Below are positions 8,371 through 16,610 of a stretch of DNA of 64,000 bases, one piece after another. A program made the position numbers and the translations under genes. The notes below the pieces were generated by a model, which was not told the origin of the DNA, did not search any database, and saw nothing but the letters and a program-made list of their open reading frames with translations. The DNA comes from [Bacillus] enclensis (GTDB lineage Bacteria > Bacillota > Bacilli > Bacillales > Bacillaceae_B): NCBI RefSeq assembly GCF_001456935.1, contig NZ_KQ758482.1, positions 910,249-974,248 of the forward strand. The letters are read 5' to 3'. Every line of letters begins with the position of its first letter. Positions within the stretch are counted from its first letter, which is position 1.

Positions 8371-9264
8371 CTAGGCCCTTGGATGAAATTTTGAATAAAC
8401 ATCCTTTAAGCGGGTTTTGGTCACATGTGTATAAATCTGCGTCGTTGAAATGTCAGCATGCCCGAGCATTTCCTGGACGGCCCTTAAATCAGCGCCGTTT
8501 TCCAATAAATGAGTGGCAAAAGAGTGCCTCAGCGTGTGAGGTGTCAAATCTTTTTCAATGTTCGCTTTTTTGGCAAGCGCCTTCAGGTTTTTCCAGAATC
8601 CCTGCCTTGTCAATCCTTTTCCATGATGATTGAGAAAAAGATGTTCATCTTTATGCTTTTCCGACCTTAATTTCAGCCGAGCATTTTCAAGGTATTTCTC
8701 AAGGACAGTCATGGCCGTCTTTCCGATCGGGATGATCCTTTCCTTATTTCCCTTTCCGATGCATCTGACAAATCCCATTGTGAGATGGACATCTTCCATT
8801 TTAAGAGAAATGAGTTCACTCACGCGGATGCCGGTTGCGTAGAGAAGTTCAAGCATCGCTTTGTCGCGCATTCCAAGCGGAGTCGATTCCTCCGGGGCTT
8901 CAAGCAGCGCTTCCACTTCTTCTATACTCAGTATCCTTGGGAGATTCCTCTCGGTCTTCGGGGTTTCAATGTGCACAGTGGGATCTTGATCGGTGCTTTT
9001 TTCCCTCAGGAGGAACTGGTGGAAGGATCGAATCGAAGCCACATGCCTCGCTACGGTTTTGGAGGATTTCCCCTGATCCTTCAGATGCCCCAGGAACTGG
9101 ACGATATTGACCCTCGTTACCTCATTGAAAGTTGAAATCTCTTCTACATTGGCCAGGTACAATGAATAGTTCTTCAAGTCGCGCTGATACGATTCAATTG
9201 TATTCTTAGCGAGCCCTTTCTCAACGATCAAAAAGTGCATATAGTCTTTAATTTGATCTTCCAA
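8371..9264 (-). CDS. xerD: Site-specific tyrosine recombinase XerD
   Basis: A 297-residue tyrosine recombinase. The N-terminal SAM-like DNA-binding domain covers about 1-90. The catalytic set is complete: Arg147 (ATGIRVSEL), Lys171, His243 and Arg246 (HTLRHSFA), His269 and the nucleophile Tyr278. With XerC (CodV) it resolves chromosome dimers at dif. Translation appears to start at TTG (9262-9264), nine bases after GGGGAG; no better ATG precedes it. It is six bases downstream of yqzK. The neighbourhood (yqzK, fur) is the normal chromosomal one, so this is not a mobile-element integrase. Confidence 0.95.
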   Translation of the reverse strand: MEDQIKDYMHFLIVEKGLAKNTIESYQRDLKNYSLYLANVEEISTFNEVTRVNIVQFLGHLKDQGKSSKTVARHVASIRSFHQFLLREKSTDQDPTVHIETPKTERNLPRILSIEEVEALLEAPEESTPLGMRDKAMLELLYATGIRVSELISLKMEDVHLTMGFVRCIGKGNKERIIPIGKTAMTVLEKYLENARLKLRSEKHKDEHLFLNHHGKGLTRQGFWKNLKALAKKANIEKDLTPHTLRHSFATHLLENGADLRAVQEMLGHADISTTQIYTHVTKTRLKDVYSKFHPRA

Positions 9265-9270
9265 ATTGCA

Positions 9271-9498
9271 TTACTCCCCGTTCATATAAAAAAATAATAA
9301 TCGATCATACCAGTGGCTTTCTTCATCCGCGACGGAAGAGAACACTTTCACCGCGGCTCCCTCCGGCTCATCGTATTTGTGGTATCCTTCGTACTCTTCA
9401 CTTATCCACATGATCCCATAATAAAACAGGATTGTGGACCCGGTAAATAAAATAAATACTTTAATGGTCTGCCAGACCACTCCAAGAACCTTTTTCAT
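9271..9498 (-). CDS. yqzK: YqzK family small membrane-anchored protein
   Basis: A 75-residue protein with one N-terminal membrane segment (about residues 8-30, TIKVFILFTGSTILFYYGIM) and an acidic outer part. Its position between fur and xerD and its sequence match the DUF4227/YqzK family. The start at 9498 is supported by GGAGG eight bases upstream; a start 15 bases earlier has no ribosome site. Its function is unknown. Confidence 0.8.
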   Translation of the reverse strand: MKKVLGVVWQTIKVFILFTGSTILFYYGIMWISEEYEGYHKYDEPEGAAVKVFSSVADEESHWYDRLLFFYMNGE

Positions 9499-9673
9499 AA
9501 GTCTGTCCTCCATTTGATATGATTTCTACAGTCCATCCGTCTCTATAATACAAGCTATGACGATTTTGGGCTGTTTTATACCAAGGGGGACATAATTTAT
9601 CTACTTTTATATCGTTCCTGCATTGAGCGGTTCCCGCCTTCAGGCATTATGACCGAATCAATTTCATGAAGAT

Positions 9674-9744
9674 TAAAAAAAGCCCTTAAGATATGTATAG
9701 AATCGTTTCAGATGAAACAATAACCGGCTTCTTCAGGGCTTTTC
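9674..9744 (-). terminator. Terminator of fur
   Basis: AAAAGCCCTGAAG and CTTAAGGGCTTTT close a long stem containing an inner GTTTCATCTGAAAC hairpin, followed on the minus strand by a run of T. It begins a few bases past the fur stop. Confidence 0.8.
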
Positions 9745-9750
9745 CATTTA

Positions 9751-10206
9751 CTATTCAGACTCTTCCTCTTTATCCTGGCATCTTGAGCAGATTCCGTGAA
9801 AGGTCAATCGATGGTCTTTAATTTTGAATTTCCAATCTCTCTCAACAATCTTTTCGACATCTTCAAGCAGATCTTCCTGTATTTCATCCACGGCACCGCA
9901 TTCGATGCAAACTAAATGATGGTGGAAATGGGCGGCTCCTTCTTGACGAAGGTCGTACCGTGAAACGCCATCACCAAAATTGATCTTATCCACGATTTTC
10001 AGTTCAGACAGCAGCTCGAGTGTGCGATACACCGTTGCAAGTCCAATTTCCGGAGATTTTTCCTTAACGAGGAGGTATACATCTTCGGCACTCAGGTGAT
10101 CTTCTTCATGCTCCAACAGCACGCGTACAGTTGCTTCACGCTGCGGTGTCAATTTATAGCTGGCGGAATGAAGCAGCTTTTTGATTCGTTCAATGCGACT
10201 TTCCAT
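9751..10206 (-). CDS. fur: Ferric uptake regulator Fur
   Basis: A 151-residue Fur-family repressor. The winged-helix domain contains SYKLTPQREATVRVLL and the recognition helix region IGLATVYRTLELL. The dimer domain holds the His-rich AAHFHHHLVC and two CxxC pairs (Cys100/103 and Cys140/143) that bind structural zinc. The N-terminal 100 residues are nearly the same as B. subtilis Fur rather than PerR or Zur. It represses iron-uptake genes when loaded with ferrous iron. The ATG at 10206 follows GGGAGGGAAGG. A promoter with a PerR-like box lies directly upstream. Confidence 0.95.
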   Translation of the reverse strand: MESRIERIKKLLHSASYKLTPQREATVRVLLEHEEDHLSAEDVYLLVKEKSPEIGLATVYRTLELLSELKIVDKINFGDGVSRYDLRQEGAAHFHHHLVCIECGAVDEIQEDLLEDVEKIVERDWKFKIKDHRLTFHGICSRCQDKEEESE

Positions 10207-10237
10207 AGTCCTTCCCTCCCTCGTCAACGTCTATATT

Positions 10238-10265
10238 ATTATATCAAAAAGGGAGGAATAAGCAA
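10238..10265 (-). promoter_or_regulatory. SigA promoter of fur
   Basis: On the minus strand TTGCTT (10260-10265) and TATAAT (10238-10243) are separated by 16 bases, 32 bases upstream of the fur start. Confidence 0.65.
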
Positions 10266-10266
10266 A

Positions 10267-10281
10267 ATAAAATTATTATAA
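10267..10281 (-). promoter_or_regulatory. PerR box candidate upstream of fur
   Basis: The minus strand reads TTATAATAATTTTAT, matching 12 of 14 fixed positions of the PerR box TTATAATNATTATAA. It sits one base upstream of the -35 element. B. subtilis fur is PerR-regulated, so the site is expected, but binding is inferred. Confidence 0.6.
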
Positions 10282-10289
10282 TCAAGAAA

Positions 10290-10304
10290 CCAAAATGATT
10301 CTCA
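10290..10304 (-). promoter_or_regulatory. Possible Fur box between spoIIM and fur
   Basis: The minus strand reads TGAGAATCATTTTGG, about 10 of 14 fixed positions of the Fur 7-1-7 pattern. It is part of an imperfect palindrome reaching to 10320. It could allow autoregulation of fur, but AT-rich chance matches are common. Confidence 0.35.
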
Positions 10305-10315
10305 TTTAAGAATGA

Positions 10316-10969
10316 TTATTTCAATTTCGAAATGACAGCTTCCATTAAATTAGGAGAAAGATATGCTTCTATACTTGCGGCAGCGGTCACAATACCTACG
10401 GCAATCACAAAGAAAATGACATACCTTGATAAAAAGGGAACGATTTGAAATTGCAGCGACGAACTGTGTCTTACAAAGATCTTCCGGATCAGCGTGAGTG
10501 AAAAGCTCGCACTGACAACTCCTATAAAGATGAACGCAGGGATGATGATGATGTTTTGGGGCAGTATGCTCACAAAAGAAAGCAGAAATCCGCTCCAGCT
10601 CATTTGATTCACCAGGAAGCCGACTGAAAAACCGACCACGACCCCCTTCATGAAAATCAACACAAAGATCAGGGGCAGACCGATGATCGAGATCCCCAAT
10701 ATCCAGATCAGACCAAGATATTTCACATTATGAAGGAAGCTCTGCCTGAACAGTTCTTCAGCCGAGGTGAATCTCCCGCCCTCAATTTCACTGAAGAACT
10801 TACTTAAATAAAAATATAAATCTTCTTTTTGAGCAAAAGACAGCGAGTTCACCACGATTGCCCCGAAGATGATTCCCATTAAAAACAATGTAATGACAAA
10901 TAAGTAGATTGAGGAATGTGCTTGTACATGTTGGACGAGTGGATTTGAATTTGATATTTTTTTGCGCAT
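10316..10969 (-). CDS. spoIIM: Stage II sporulation protein M
   Basis: A 217-residue polytopic membrane protein with about five hydrophobic segments: near 21-45, 85-115, 117-140, 145-165 and 185-205. It has the conserved LVNQMSWSGFLLSFVSILPQNIIIIPAF block of SpoIIM. In Bacillus it is part of the DMP complex (SpoIID-M-P) that remodels septal peptidoglycan and drives engulfment from the mother cell. GTG at 10972 and ATG at 10969 are both possible; ATG has the better spacing to GGAGGAG. A SigE-type promoter precedes it and fur follows it. Confidence 0.92.
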   Translation of the reverse strand: MRKKISNSNPLVQHVQAHSSIYLFVITLFLMGIIFGAIVVNSLSFAQKEDLYFYLSKFFSEIEGGRFTSAEELFRQSFLHNVKYLGLIWILGISIIGLPLIFVLIFMKGVVVGFSVGFLVNQMSWSGFLLSFVSILPQNIIIIPAFIFIGVVSASFSLTLIRKIFVRHSSSLQFQIVPFLSRYVIFFVIAVGIVTAAASIEAYLSPNLMEAVISKLK

Positions 10970-11000
10970 CACGACGCTCCTCCCAGATACCGATTAGTAG

Positions 11001-11027
11001 AATATATGCAGGAAGGGACAGGTTTAT
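11001..11027 (-). promoter_or_regulatory. SigE promoter of spoIIM
   Basis: On the minus strand ATA (11025-11027) within GCATAAAC is followed after 16 bases by CATATATT (11001-11008), a full match to the SigE -10 pattern CATANANT. It lies about 30 bases upstream of spoIIM, which is a mother-cell gene under SigE in B. subtilis. Confidence 0.65.
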
Positions 11028-11057
11028 GCCGCAGCTATTTTTCAGATCCAATAGACA

Positions 11058-11096
11058 GACGCCCCTCTTTGGTCAGTTAAAAGGGGCGTCTTTTCT
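11058..11096 (+). terminator. GC-rich hairpin with T tract on the plus strand
   Basis: GACGCCCC (11058-11065) pairs with GGGGCGTC (11083-11090), followed on the plus strand by TTTTCTATG. On the minus strand, where the flanking genes lie, the stem is not followed by T. It would therefore stop plus-strand (antisense) transcription, or act as a simple structured barrier upstream of spoIIM. Confidence 0.5.
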
Positions 11097-11177
11097 ATGT
11101 TTATTTAAGGGCTGTTTTCTAAAAGGTTCTTGCTATCGTCAACCTGTCGAATTTAAACGTCATGAGTACACGTATTC

Positions 11178-11229
11178 TATATAAAGCTTGATTTAAATCT
11201 CTGAAAATACCCAAGTACCGGTATTTTCA
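11178..11229. repeat. Hairpin plus AAGCTT motif shared with 59.8 kb
   Basis: TGAAAATACC (11202-11211) and GGTATTTTCA (11220-11229) form a hairpin. TATATAAAGCTTGATTT lies beside it at 11178-11194. The same hairpin sequence and the same AAGCTT motif recur at 59828-59896 with the two parts in the opposite order. The hairpin could serve as a weak nudF terminator. Confidence 0.45.
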
Positions 11230-11245
11230 CATGGGCGAAAAGAGT

Positions 11246-11794
11246 CTATTTATAAAACTGCTGAAGTTGGAGATATTGTACGGCATAAGCTGTTTTGGCA
11301 TCATAGATTTTTTTCTCTTTTATGAGATTCAGCGCCTCCTCAACCGTCACCTCTATCAGGTCCACAAACTCGTCTTCATCAGGTCCCCTTGCATCCTCTA
11401 TCCGTGCAATATTTTCAGCGATATAAAGATGCACAAGTTCATCCGCGAATCCCGGAGAAGTATAGAAAGAAATTAGGTGACGGAGGTTTTCACATCCGTA
11501 TCCTGTTTCTTCTTCCAGCTCCCTTGCAGCAGTTTTGACAGGTTCTTCGCCAGGTTCCAGCTTACCTGCCGGAATCTCGACGATCGACTTTTCCAGGGCC
11601 TTCCGGTATTGCTCCACCATCACAATCCTGCCCTCGGGTGTCAAAGCGATGACTGCCACTGCCCCTGGATGTTTAATCAGTTCCCTTTTTGAGGTCTTTC
11701 CGTTTGGAAGCTCGACTTCATCGATTTGAAGATCAATGATCTTACCTTGATAAATGGTTTCACTCGTAAGCGTCTTTTCTTCGAATTTTTTCAT
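11246..11794 (-). CDS. nudF: ADP-ribose pyrophosphatase (Nudix hydrolase)
   Basis: A 182-residue Nudix protein, close to B. subtilis NudF/YqkG (185). The Nudix box runs from Gly77 through PGEEPVKTAARELEEETGY to about 99 with all acidic metal ligands present. It hydrolyses ADP-ribose to AMP and ribose-5-phosphate. The RBS AAGGAG sits nine bases before the ATG. The divergently read mciZ follows upstream. Confidence 0.93.
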   Translation of the reverse strand: MKKFEEKTLTSETIYQGKIIDLQIDEVELPNGKTSKRELIKHPGAVAVIALTPEGRIVMVEQYRKALEKSIVEIPAGKLEPGEEPVKTAARELEEETGYGCENLRHLISFYTSPGFADELVHLYIAENIARIEDARGPDEDEFVDLIEVTVEEALNLIKEKKIYDAKTAYAVQYLQLQQFYK

Positions 11795-11875
11795 AAAACA
11801 ACTCTCCTTGTTCTCACTATCACGTTATCTTCATACATTTTACCATATTTCAAAGAAAGGATGAGGTGACCGCTC

Positions 11876-12007
11876 ATGCAGGTAATCGTAGAGAAAGACC
11901 GGATCATTCTTGCCGGTAAAGCTTGGGAAGTCAGGGCAAAGCTGAAGGAATACAGCAGGAAATATGAAACAGTTAAAGAGTGGACGGCTGCACTTGTCAA
12001 AGAATAA
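11876..12007 (+). CDS. mciZ: MciZ, mother-cell inhibitor of FtsZ
   Basis: A 43-residue protein on the plus strand. Its core, ILAGKAWEVRAKLKEYSRKY, closely matches the FtsZ-binding part of B. subtilis MciZ (40 residues, VLVGKAWEIRAKLKEYGRTF from memory), and the location between nudF and yqkF is the same. GAGGTGA lies about six bases before the ATG. In B. subtilis MciZ is made in the mother cell under SigE, caps FtsZ filaments and blocks further Z-rings. A SigE-like CATACATT occurs at 11832-11839, but I see no convincing -35. Sequence plus synteny make the call strong despite the size. Confidence 0.88.
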   Translation: MQVIVEKDRIILAGKAWEVRAKLKEYSRKYETVKEWTAALVKE

Positions 12008-12039
12008 GAGCTTCCTGCCGAGTAAAAAAGTCATATCCT

Positions 12040-12069
12040 TTGTTTAACCATCCCTTCTTTCGTTAAAAT
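12040..12069 (+). promoter_or_regulatory. SigA promoter of the yqkF-like reductase
   Basis: TTGTTT (12040-12045) and TAAAAT (12064-12069) are spaced by 18 bases, about 40 bases before the start codon. Confidence 0.5.
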
Positions 12070-12107
12070 AATAGATAGCGAAAGTATGGATGGAAAGGAC
12101 GGATATG

Positions 12108-13031
12108 ATGGAAAAAAGACAAATTGGCACATCTGATTTATCTGTTTCAAAAATAGGACTCGGCTGCATGTCGCTCGGCACCGACGAGACGCATGCCAAA
12201 GAAATCGTTCAGACGGCACTTGAGAACGGCATCAACTATTTTGATACCGCTGATTTATATGACTTCGGCAGGAATGAGGAAATCGTCGGCAGCGCCCTCA
12301 AAGATGTGAGGGATGATGTGATCATCGCCTCCAAAGTCGGAAACCGATGGAATGATGTCGAGGACGGGTGGAGATGGGATCCGTCCAAGGAGTATATCAA
12401 GTCGGCAGTAAAAGACAGCCTTTCAAGATTGAAGGTGGATTATATCGATTTATACCAGCTTCACGGCGGGACGATCGAGGACAATTTTGAGGAGAGTATA
12501 GAGGCATTTGAAGAACTGAAAGAAGAAGGCTATATTCGTGAATACGGTATTTCTTCGATTCGTCCGAATGTCATCAAACGTTTCTTAAGCCATTCTTCTG
12601 CTCAGAGCGTGATGATGCAGTACAGCCTGCTCGACCGCCGTCCTGAGGAATGGATGGACCTGCTTGAGGAACATCAAGTAAGCATCATTGCACGGGGTCC
12701 CCTTGCAAAAGGGCTTCTTTCCGACAAGATGCTGTCAAAAGCTTCAGATAAAATAAGAAAGGACGGATACCTGGATTATTCCTATGCCGAGCTTGAAGAA
12801 GCCTTGGGCGCCATCCGTTCAAAAGCATCGGACACAAGAAGCATGAATGAACTTGCCCTGCAGTATGACCTTGCCCGCCGCGGAGTCGCATCGGTCATCC
12901 CGGGAGCCAGTTCGACCCGCCAGCTGAAAGAAAACATTGATGCCGTCAACCGGCCGCCGCTTTCTCCGGATGAATTGAAGCTGTTGGAGCAATTGACAAA
13001 AATTTCACGATATGAACAGCACCGGGATTAG
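12108..13031 (+). CDS. yqkF: Aldo/keto reductase, YqkF-like
   Basis: A 307-residue AKR-fold protein. The catalytic set Asp46 and Tyr51 (FDTADLY), Lys76 and His119 is present, and the C-terminal part has the NADPH-binding GASSTRQLKENI. Its sequence and place after nudF match B. subtilis YqkF. The physiological substrate is unknown. An in-frame ATG at 12090 lacks a ribosome site; AAAGGA is eight bases before 12108. A strong terminator follows. Confidence 0.88.
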   Translation: MEKRQIGTSDLSVSKIGLGCMSLGTDETHAKEIVQTALENGINYFDTADLYDFGRNEEIVGSALKDVRDDVIIASKVGNRWNDVEDGWRWDPSKEYIKSAVKDSLSRLKVDYIDLYQLHGGTIEDNFEESIEAFEELKEEGYIREYGISSIRPNVIKRFLSHSSAQSVMMQYSLLDRRPEEWMDLLEEHQVSIIARGPLAKGLLSDKMLSKASDKIRKDGYLDYSYAELEEALGAIRSKASDTRSMNELALQYDLARRGVASVIPGASSTRQLKENIDAVNRPPLSPDELKLLEQLTKISRYEQHRD

Positions 13032-13044
13032 AATGGTGCAAAAT

Positions 13045-13077
13045 AACCCCGCCGGATCTGCCGGCGGGGTTGTTTTA
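13045..13077 (+). terminator. Terminator after yqkF
   Basis: AACCCCGCCGG and CCGGCGGGGTT pair perfectly around ATCTG and are followed by TGTTTTAT. Confidence 0.92.
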
Positions 13078-13160
13078 TGGAATGAAATAGAGTGATAAGA
13101 ATCAAGGAGGGGCGTAATTGAGTGGGCCGGAAACGGTAGCGGTTTTTGTCGAAAAACCGG

Positions 13161-13260
13161 CAGGTCGACCTTATTTCAAGGATTCCGCCCTTATATTGGT
13201 GATTTCGCCCTTAAATCAAGAATTTCGCCCTTAAATTGAATTTCCCGCCCATAAACTGTA
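13161..13260 (+). repeat. Five-unit periodic array, family B
   Basis: Five 20-base units at 13161-13180, 13181-13200, 13201-13220, 13221-13240 and 13241-13260. Units 2-4 share TTTCGCCCTTAAAT with variable flanks; units 1 and 5 are more degenerate (CGACCTTATTT and CCGCCCATAAA). The array lies between two converging terminators (yqkF and yqkE). Its core differs from families A, C and D, but the unit length and unit number are the same. Confidence 0.75.
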
Positions 13261-13293
13261 AATGATAGCTGTTTGTTAATTAAGGTATTTCAT

Positions 13294-13326
13294 AGAAAAA
13301 GCTGCAGGTTCCCCTTGCAGCTTTTT
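13294..13326 (-). terminator. Terminator of yqkE
   Basis: AAAAAGCTGCA (13296-13306) and TGCAGCTTTTT (13316-13326) form a perfect stem. On the minus strand it ends in TTTTTCTATG. Confidence 0.88.
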
Positions 13327-13344
13327 CTCCCTATAAAAATACTT

Positions 13345-13575
13345 TTACTTCTTATAATTCTTCCAGTTCATATCGCTTTCGTTCAATAGTTCCTCGAAGG
13401 ATTTGTTTTTCTCCCGTTGTTTTCTTTCTTCCGATTTACGCTTCTGTTCTTCTTCTTTTTTTACTTCTTCCACTTTTTCCAGCTCTTTCTTTTTATTTTT
13501 GAGCTGTTCAAACAGGTCGGCATTGATTGAGTTTTTTAATGTCATTTCGGCTTCTTGTTTCTTTTTTTTGGACAT
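13345..13575 (-). CDS. yqkE: YqkE-like small charged protein
   Basis: A 76-residue, highly charged protein. Residues 20-60 are almost only Lys, Glu, Arg and Gln and should form a long helix or coiled coil. The end reads SFEELLNESDMNWKNYKK. It matches the DUF3886/YqkE family by sequence and by position beside yqkF. RBS AGGGGGA precedes the ATG and a clear terminator follows. Its function is unknown. Confidence 0.8.
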   Translation of the reverse strand: MSKKKKQEAEMTLKNSINADLFEQLKNKKKELEKVEEVKKEEEQKRKSEERKQREKNKSFEELLNESDMNWKNYKK

Positions 13576-13625
13576 TTGGAGATCCCCCTGACTGTAAATA
13601 GTTATGTAATTCTAATTACCGCTTT

Positions 13626-13798
13626 TGATTTCCGTGCAGGACTTCGCTTTCCGCGGGTGGCCCGTGAGCCTCCTCGTCAGAGAAGGGAACTGTCCAGCTG
13701 CAGGGCTTAGAGGCACATGTCATAAGCCAAACCGCCTCTGAACAAAGCCCTTCCGCATTTCGGTTAGGAGTCTTCGTCCTGCACTCCAATCAACAGCT
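13626..13798 (-). repeat. Dispersed long-hairpin repeat, copy R2 (tip deleted)
   Basis: It has the same outer framework as R1, with arms GTGCAGGAC (13634-13642) and GTCCTGCAC (13776-13784). These arms differ from R1 by a compensated pair change. The inner part jumps from CATAAGCCAAACCG straight to CCTCTGAAC, so the central hairpin of about 50 bases found in R1 is missing. It lies between yqkE and the scoB terminator. Confidence 0.8.
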
Positions 13799-13883
13799 GG
13801 AGTGATTTAACATCCACGATATAAATCCCAAAAAAGTTAATATAAAAAAGCAACTGCACTACTAGAAATATAGCATGTTGAAA

Positions 13884-13920
13884 TAAAAAAAACATCCGGG
13901 AGGTACTGCTTTCCCGGATG
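13884..13920 (-). terminator. Terminator of scoA-scoB
   Basis: CATCCGGGA (13893-13901) pairs with TCCCGGATG (13912-13920). On the minus strand it is followed by TTTTTTTTATTT. Confidence 0.92.
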
Positions 13921-13933
13921 GTTGGTTCATTCA

Positions 13934-14596
13934 TCAGTATGCTTCGAGTTTGACGTCTTCCGCTACTTTTAGTTCGGCCGCTGTAGTCGATTGGATGTCT
14001 TCGACGGTGAATCCGTTCGCAACTTCACGCAGAAGCAGACCGTCTTCTGTTACATCCATGACGGCACGGTCGGTGATGATGCGGTCGACTACTCCCTGCC
14101 CTGTAAGAGGGAGTGTGCACTCTTTAAGGATCTTGCTTTCACCGCTTTTGTTCACATGTTCCATGATAACGATGATCCGCTGGGCGCCATGTACGAGGTC
14201 CATCGCTCCGCCCATCCCCTTGATCATCTTTCCGGGGATCATCCAGTTGGCAAGGTCGCCGTTTTCCGCAACCTCCATTCCTCCAAGGATGGCGATATTG
14301 ATATGTCCCCCCCTGATCATTCCAAAGGATTCCGCACTGTTAAAGTAAGCGGAACCGGGGATGGCAGTGACCGTTTCTTTCCCGGCATTGATCAGATCGG
14401 CATCAAGCTCTTCTTCCGTCGGGTATGGTCCTATTCCGAGCAGCCCATTCTCCGACTGAAGCACAACCTGCTTGTTTTCTGTTATATAGTTGGCGACCAG
14501 GGTCGGCATTCCGATTCCCAGATTTACATAAAAACCATCTTGAATTTCTTTTTCCGCTCTCCTGGCGATCTTTTCACGCATTTTCGCACGATCCAT
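13934..14596 (-). CDS. scoB: 3-oxoacid CoA-transferase subunit B
   Basis: A 220-residue class I CoA-transferase beta subunit. The catalytic glutamate is Glu49 in QSENGLLG, followed by GPYP and the glycine-rich [19 protein letters not shown]. With ScoA it transfers CoA between succinyl-CoA and acetoacetate (or a similar oxoacid). It lies 18 bases downstream of scoA and is the last gene of the thiolase-scoA-scoB group. Confidence 0.93.
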   Translation of the reverse strand: MDRAKMREKIARRAEKEIQDGFYVNLGIGMPTLVANYITENKQVVLQSENGLLGIGPYPTEEELDADLINAGKETVTAIPGSAYFNSAESFGMIRGGHINIAILGGMEVAENGDLANWMIPGKMIKGMGGAMDLVHGAQRIIVIMEHVNKSGESKILKECTLPLTGQGVVDRIITDRAVMDVTEDGLLLREVANGFTVEDIQSTTAAELKVAEDVKLEAY

Positions 14597-14614
14597 CCTA
14601 TTCCACTCTCCCTT

Positions 14615-15304
14615 CTAGGCTTTGACTGTTCTTCTTTCAATACGCTTTTCCTGCTCTGCCTGAACCAATCGTTGAACATAGATGCTTGGAGTGTGTACTT
14701 CATTCGGATTGATGTCTCCAATTTCTACAATTTCTTCCGCTTCAGCAATGGTTACTTTTCCTGCAGCAGCAATCATCGGATTGAAGTTCTGCGCTGTCTT
14801 GTTGTAAACAAGATTGCCCATTTTATCTGCTTTCCAGGCCCTGACGAGTGAGAAATCAGCCGTATATGCTTCTTCCAGCAGATATTCTTTACCATTGAAG
14901 GTGCGTGTTTCTTTTCCTTCGGCAACTGGTGTCCCCACTCCTGCAGGCGTGTAAAATGCAGGGATGCCCGCGCCGCCTGCACGGATCTTTTCGGCCAGTG
15001 TTCCCTGAGGGACCAACTCCACTTCGAGTTCACCTGACAATACCTGTCTTTCAAACTCTTTATTCTCACCTACATAAGAACCGATCATTTTATCGATCTG
15101 CTTATTTTTCAGCAGCAAACCGAGACCCCAGTCATCCACTCCGCAGTTGTTGGAGATGACAGTCAGGTTTTTGACTCCTTTTTCCACCAGGGCAAGGATC
15201 AGTTTCTCCGGGATTCCACAAAGTCCGAATCCTCCTACCATCAGTGTGGCTCCGTCCTGGATATCCGCCACCGCTTCATTGTATGAAGTATAAACCTGTT
15301 TCAT
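14615..15304 (-). CDS. scoA: 3-oxoacid CoA-transferase subunit A
   Basis: A 229-residue alpha subunit of the class I family. It begins with the family pattern [20 protein letters not shown] and contains [15 protein letters not shown] and the [15 protein letters not shown] loop. It pairs with the adjacent ScoB. The thiolase gene is 35 bases upstream on the same strand, giving a route from acetoacetate via acetoacetyl-CoA to two acetyl-CoA. Confidence 0.93.
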   Translation of the reverse strand: MKQVYTSYNEAVADIQDGATLMVGGFGLCGIPEKLILALVEKGVKNLTVISNNCGVDDWGLGLLLKNKQIDKMIGSYVGENKEFERQVLSGELEVELVPQGTLAEKIRAGGAGIPAFYTPAGVGTPVAEGKETRTFNGKEYLLEEAYTADFSLVRAWKADKMGNLVYNKTAQNFNPMIAAAGKVTIAEAEEIVEIGDINPNEVHTPSIYVQRLVQAEQEKRIERRTVKA

Positions 15305-15339
15305 TGTTTTCCCTCCTTAGTTGTCATTCAGCCTGCTTT

Positions 15340-16527
15340 TTATTGATGCAGTTCAACGACTGTCGCTACACCCTGGCCGCCGCCGATGCATAAAGTAGCC
15401 AAGCCGTGCTGTACCTGTCTTTTCTTCATTTCATGAATCAGCGTTACAAGGATCCTTGTCCCGCTCGCTCCGATAGGGTGTCCCAAAGCAATCGCTCCGC
15501 CGTTTACATTGAGGGCATCGCGCTTGAATCCAAGTTCTTTATCCACCGCCAATGATTGTGCGGCAAACGCCTCATTGGCCTCGATCAGCTGCATGTCTTC
15601 CATGCTCATCTTTGTTTTTTCCAGCACCTTCTTCACTGCCGCAACCGGTCCGATCCCCATCACGCTTGGATCCACACCTGCATTTGCATTCCCCTTAATC
15701 GTGACAAGGGGCGTGATGCCGAGTTCTTCTGCTTTTTTCTTCGACATGACCACGACAGCTGCCGCCCCATCGTTGATTCCTGACGCATTGCCCGCCGTGA
15801 CACTTCCATCCTTCTTGAATGCGGCACGGAGCCCTGATAATTTCTCTGCAGTGGAGCCCTTGCGCGGAAATTCATCCTGGCTGAACTCAACCGGATCCCC
15901 TTTGCGCTGCGGAATATGTACCGTGACAATTTCATCCTTGAACCTGCCTGACTCGATGGCAGCACTTGCTTTCTCCTGGCTCCATGCTGCAAATTCATCC
16001 TGTTCTTCACGGGATAAGGAATAGCGGTCACACAGATTTTCAGCGGTGACTCCCATATGATAATCATTGAACGCACACCACAAGCCGTCGGAAATCATAC
16101 TGTCCACGACTTTTTGATCTCCCATTTTGTATCCATTCCTTGCCCCTTTTAATAAATACGGGGCCTGACTCATGTTCTCCATCCCGCCGGCCACAATGAT
16201 ATCCGCATCCCCGGCAAGGATTGCCTGAGTGGCCAGATGGACGGTTTTCAAACCGGATCCGCATACTTTATTTATCGTCATGGCAGGTACACTCTCGGGT
16301 AAACCTGCTTTAATGGAAGCCTGCCTTGCTGGATTTTGACCTAATCCTGCCTGCAGGACATTCCCCATGATCACTTCATCGACATCTTCTTTTTTCACGC
16401 CTGCCTTTTCAAGGGCATCTTTGATTACGATCGCTCCAAGCTCAGGAGCCGAAATATCCTTCAATGAGCCGTTAAAGCTCCCGATGGCTGTACGGACAGC
16501 GCTTACGATTACAACTTCGTTCGACAT
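15340..16527 (-). CDS. Acetyl-CoA C-acetyltransferase (thiolase)
   Basis: A 395-residue thiolase with the nucleophile Cys89 (NKVCGSGLK), His350 ([14 protein letters not shown]) and Cys380 (CIGGGQG). The start at 16527 is preferred because GGGAGG lies seven bases before it, while the in-frame codon 15 bases upstream has none. It cleaves acetoacetyl-CoA, consistent with the scoAB genes next to it and HMG-CoA lyase read divergently. The regulatory region it shares with the lyase holds a near-perfect cre site. A broader chain-length range cannot be excluded. Confidence 0.93.
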   Translation of the reverse strand: MSNEVVIVSAVRTAIGSFNGSLKDISAPELGAIVIKDALEKAGVKKEDVDEVIMGNVLQAGLGQNPARQASIKAGLPESVPAMTINKVCGSGLKTVHLATQAILAGDADIIVAGGMENMSQAPYLLKGARNGYKMGDQKVVDSMISDGLWCAFNDYHMGVTAENLCDRYSLSREEQDEFAAWSQEKASAAIESGRFKDEIVTVHIPQRKGDPVEFSQDEFPRKGSTAEKLSGLRAAFKKDGSVTAGNASGINDGAAAVVVMSKKKAEELGITPLVTIKGNANAGVDPSVMGIGPVAAVKKVLEKTKMSMEDMQLIEANEAFAAQSLAVDKELGFKRDALNVNGGAIALGHPIGASGTRILVTLIHEMKKRQVQHGLATLCIGGGQGVATVVELHQ

Positions 16528-16610
16528 TTCTCTTCCTCCCATTCTGACTGATTCTCATGAATTCCATCCACTAGAGAATAGGCAAACATATCTCCACTTA
16601 AACCTTTTCT

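Noticed and set aside
8371..9264. Integrase of a mobile element
   Set aside because: Sequence and neighbours (yqzK, fur) identify the chromosomal XerD recombinase; no attachment sites or phage genes are present.
11091..11245. Small RNA gene downstream of the hairpin at 11058
   Set aside because: Only a plus-strand terminator shape is visible; no promoter or conserved body could be identified.
13991..14851. 286-codon plus-strand open frame opposite scoB-scoA
   Set aside because: It is a shadow of two well-supported enzyme genes on the other strand and has no recognisable protein features.
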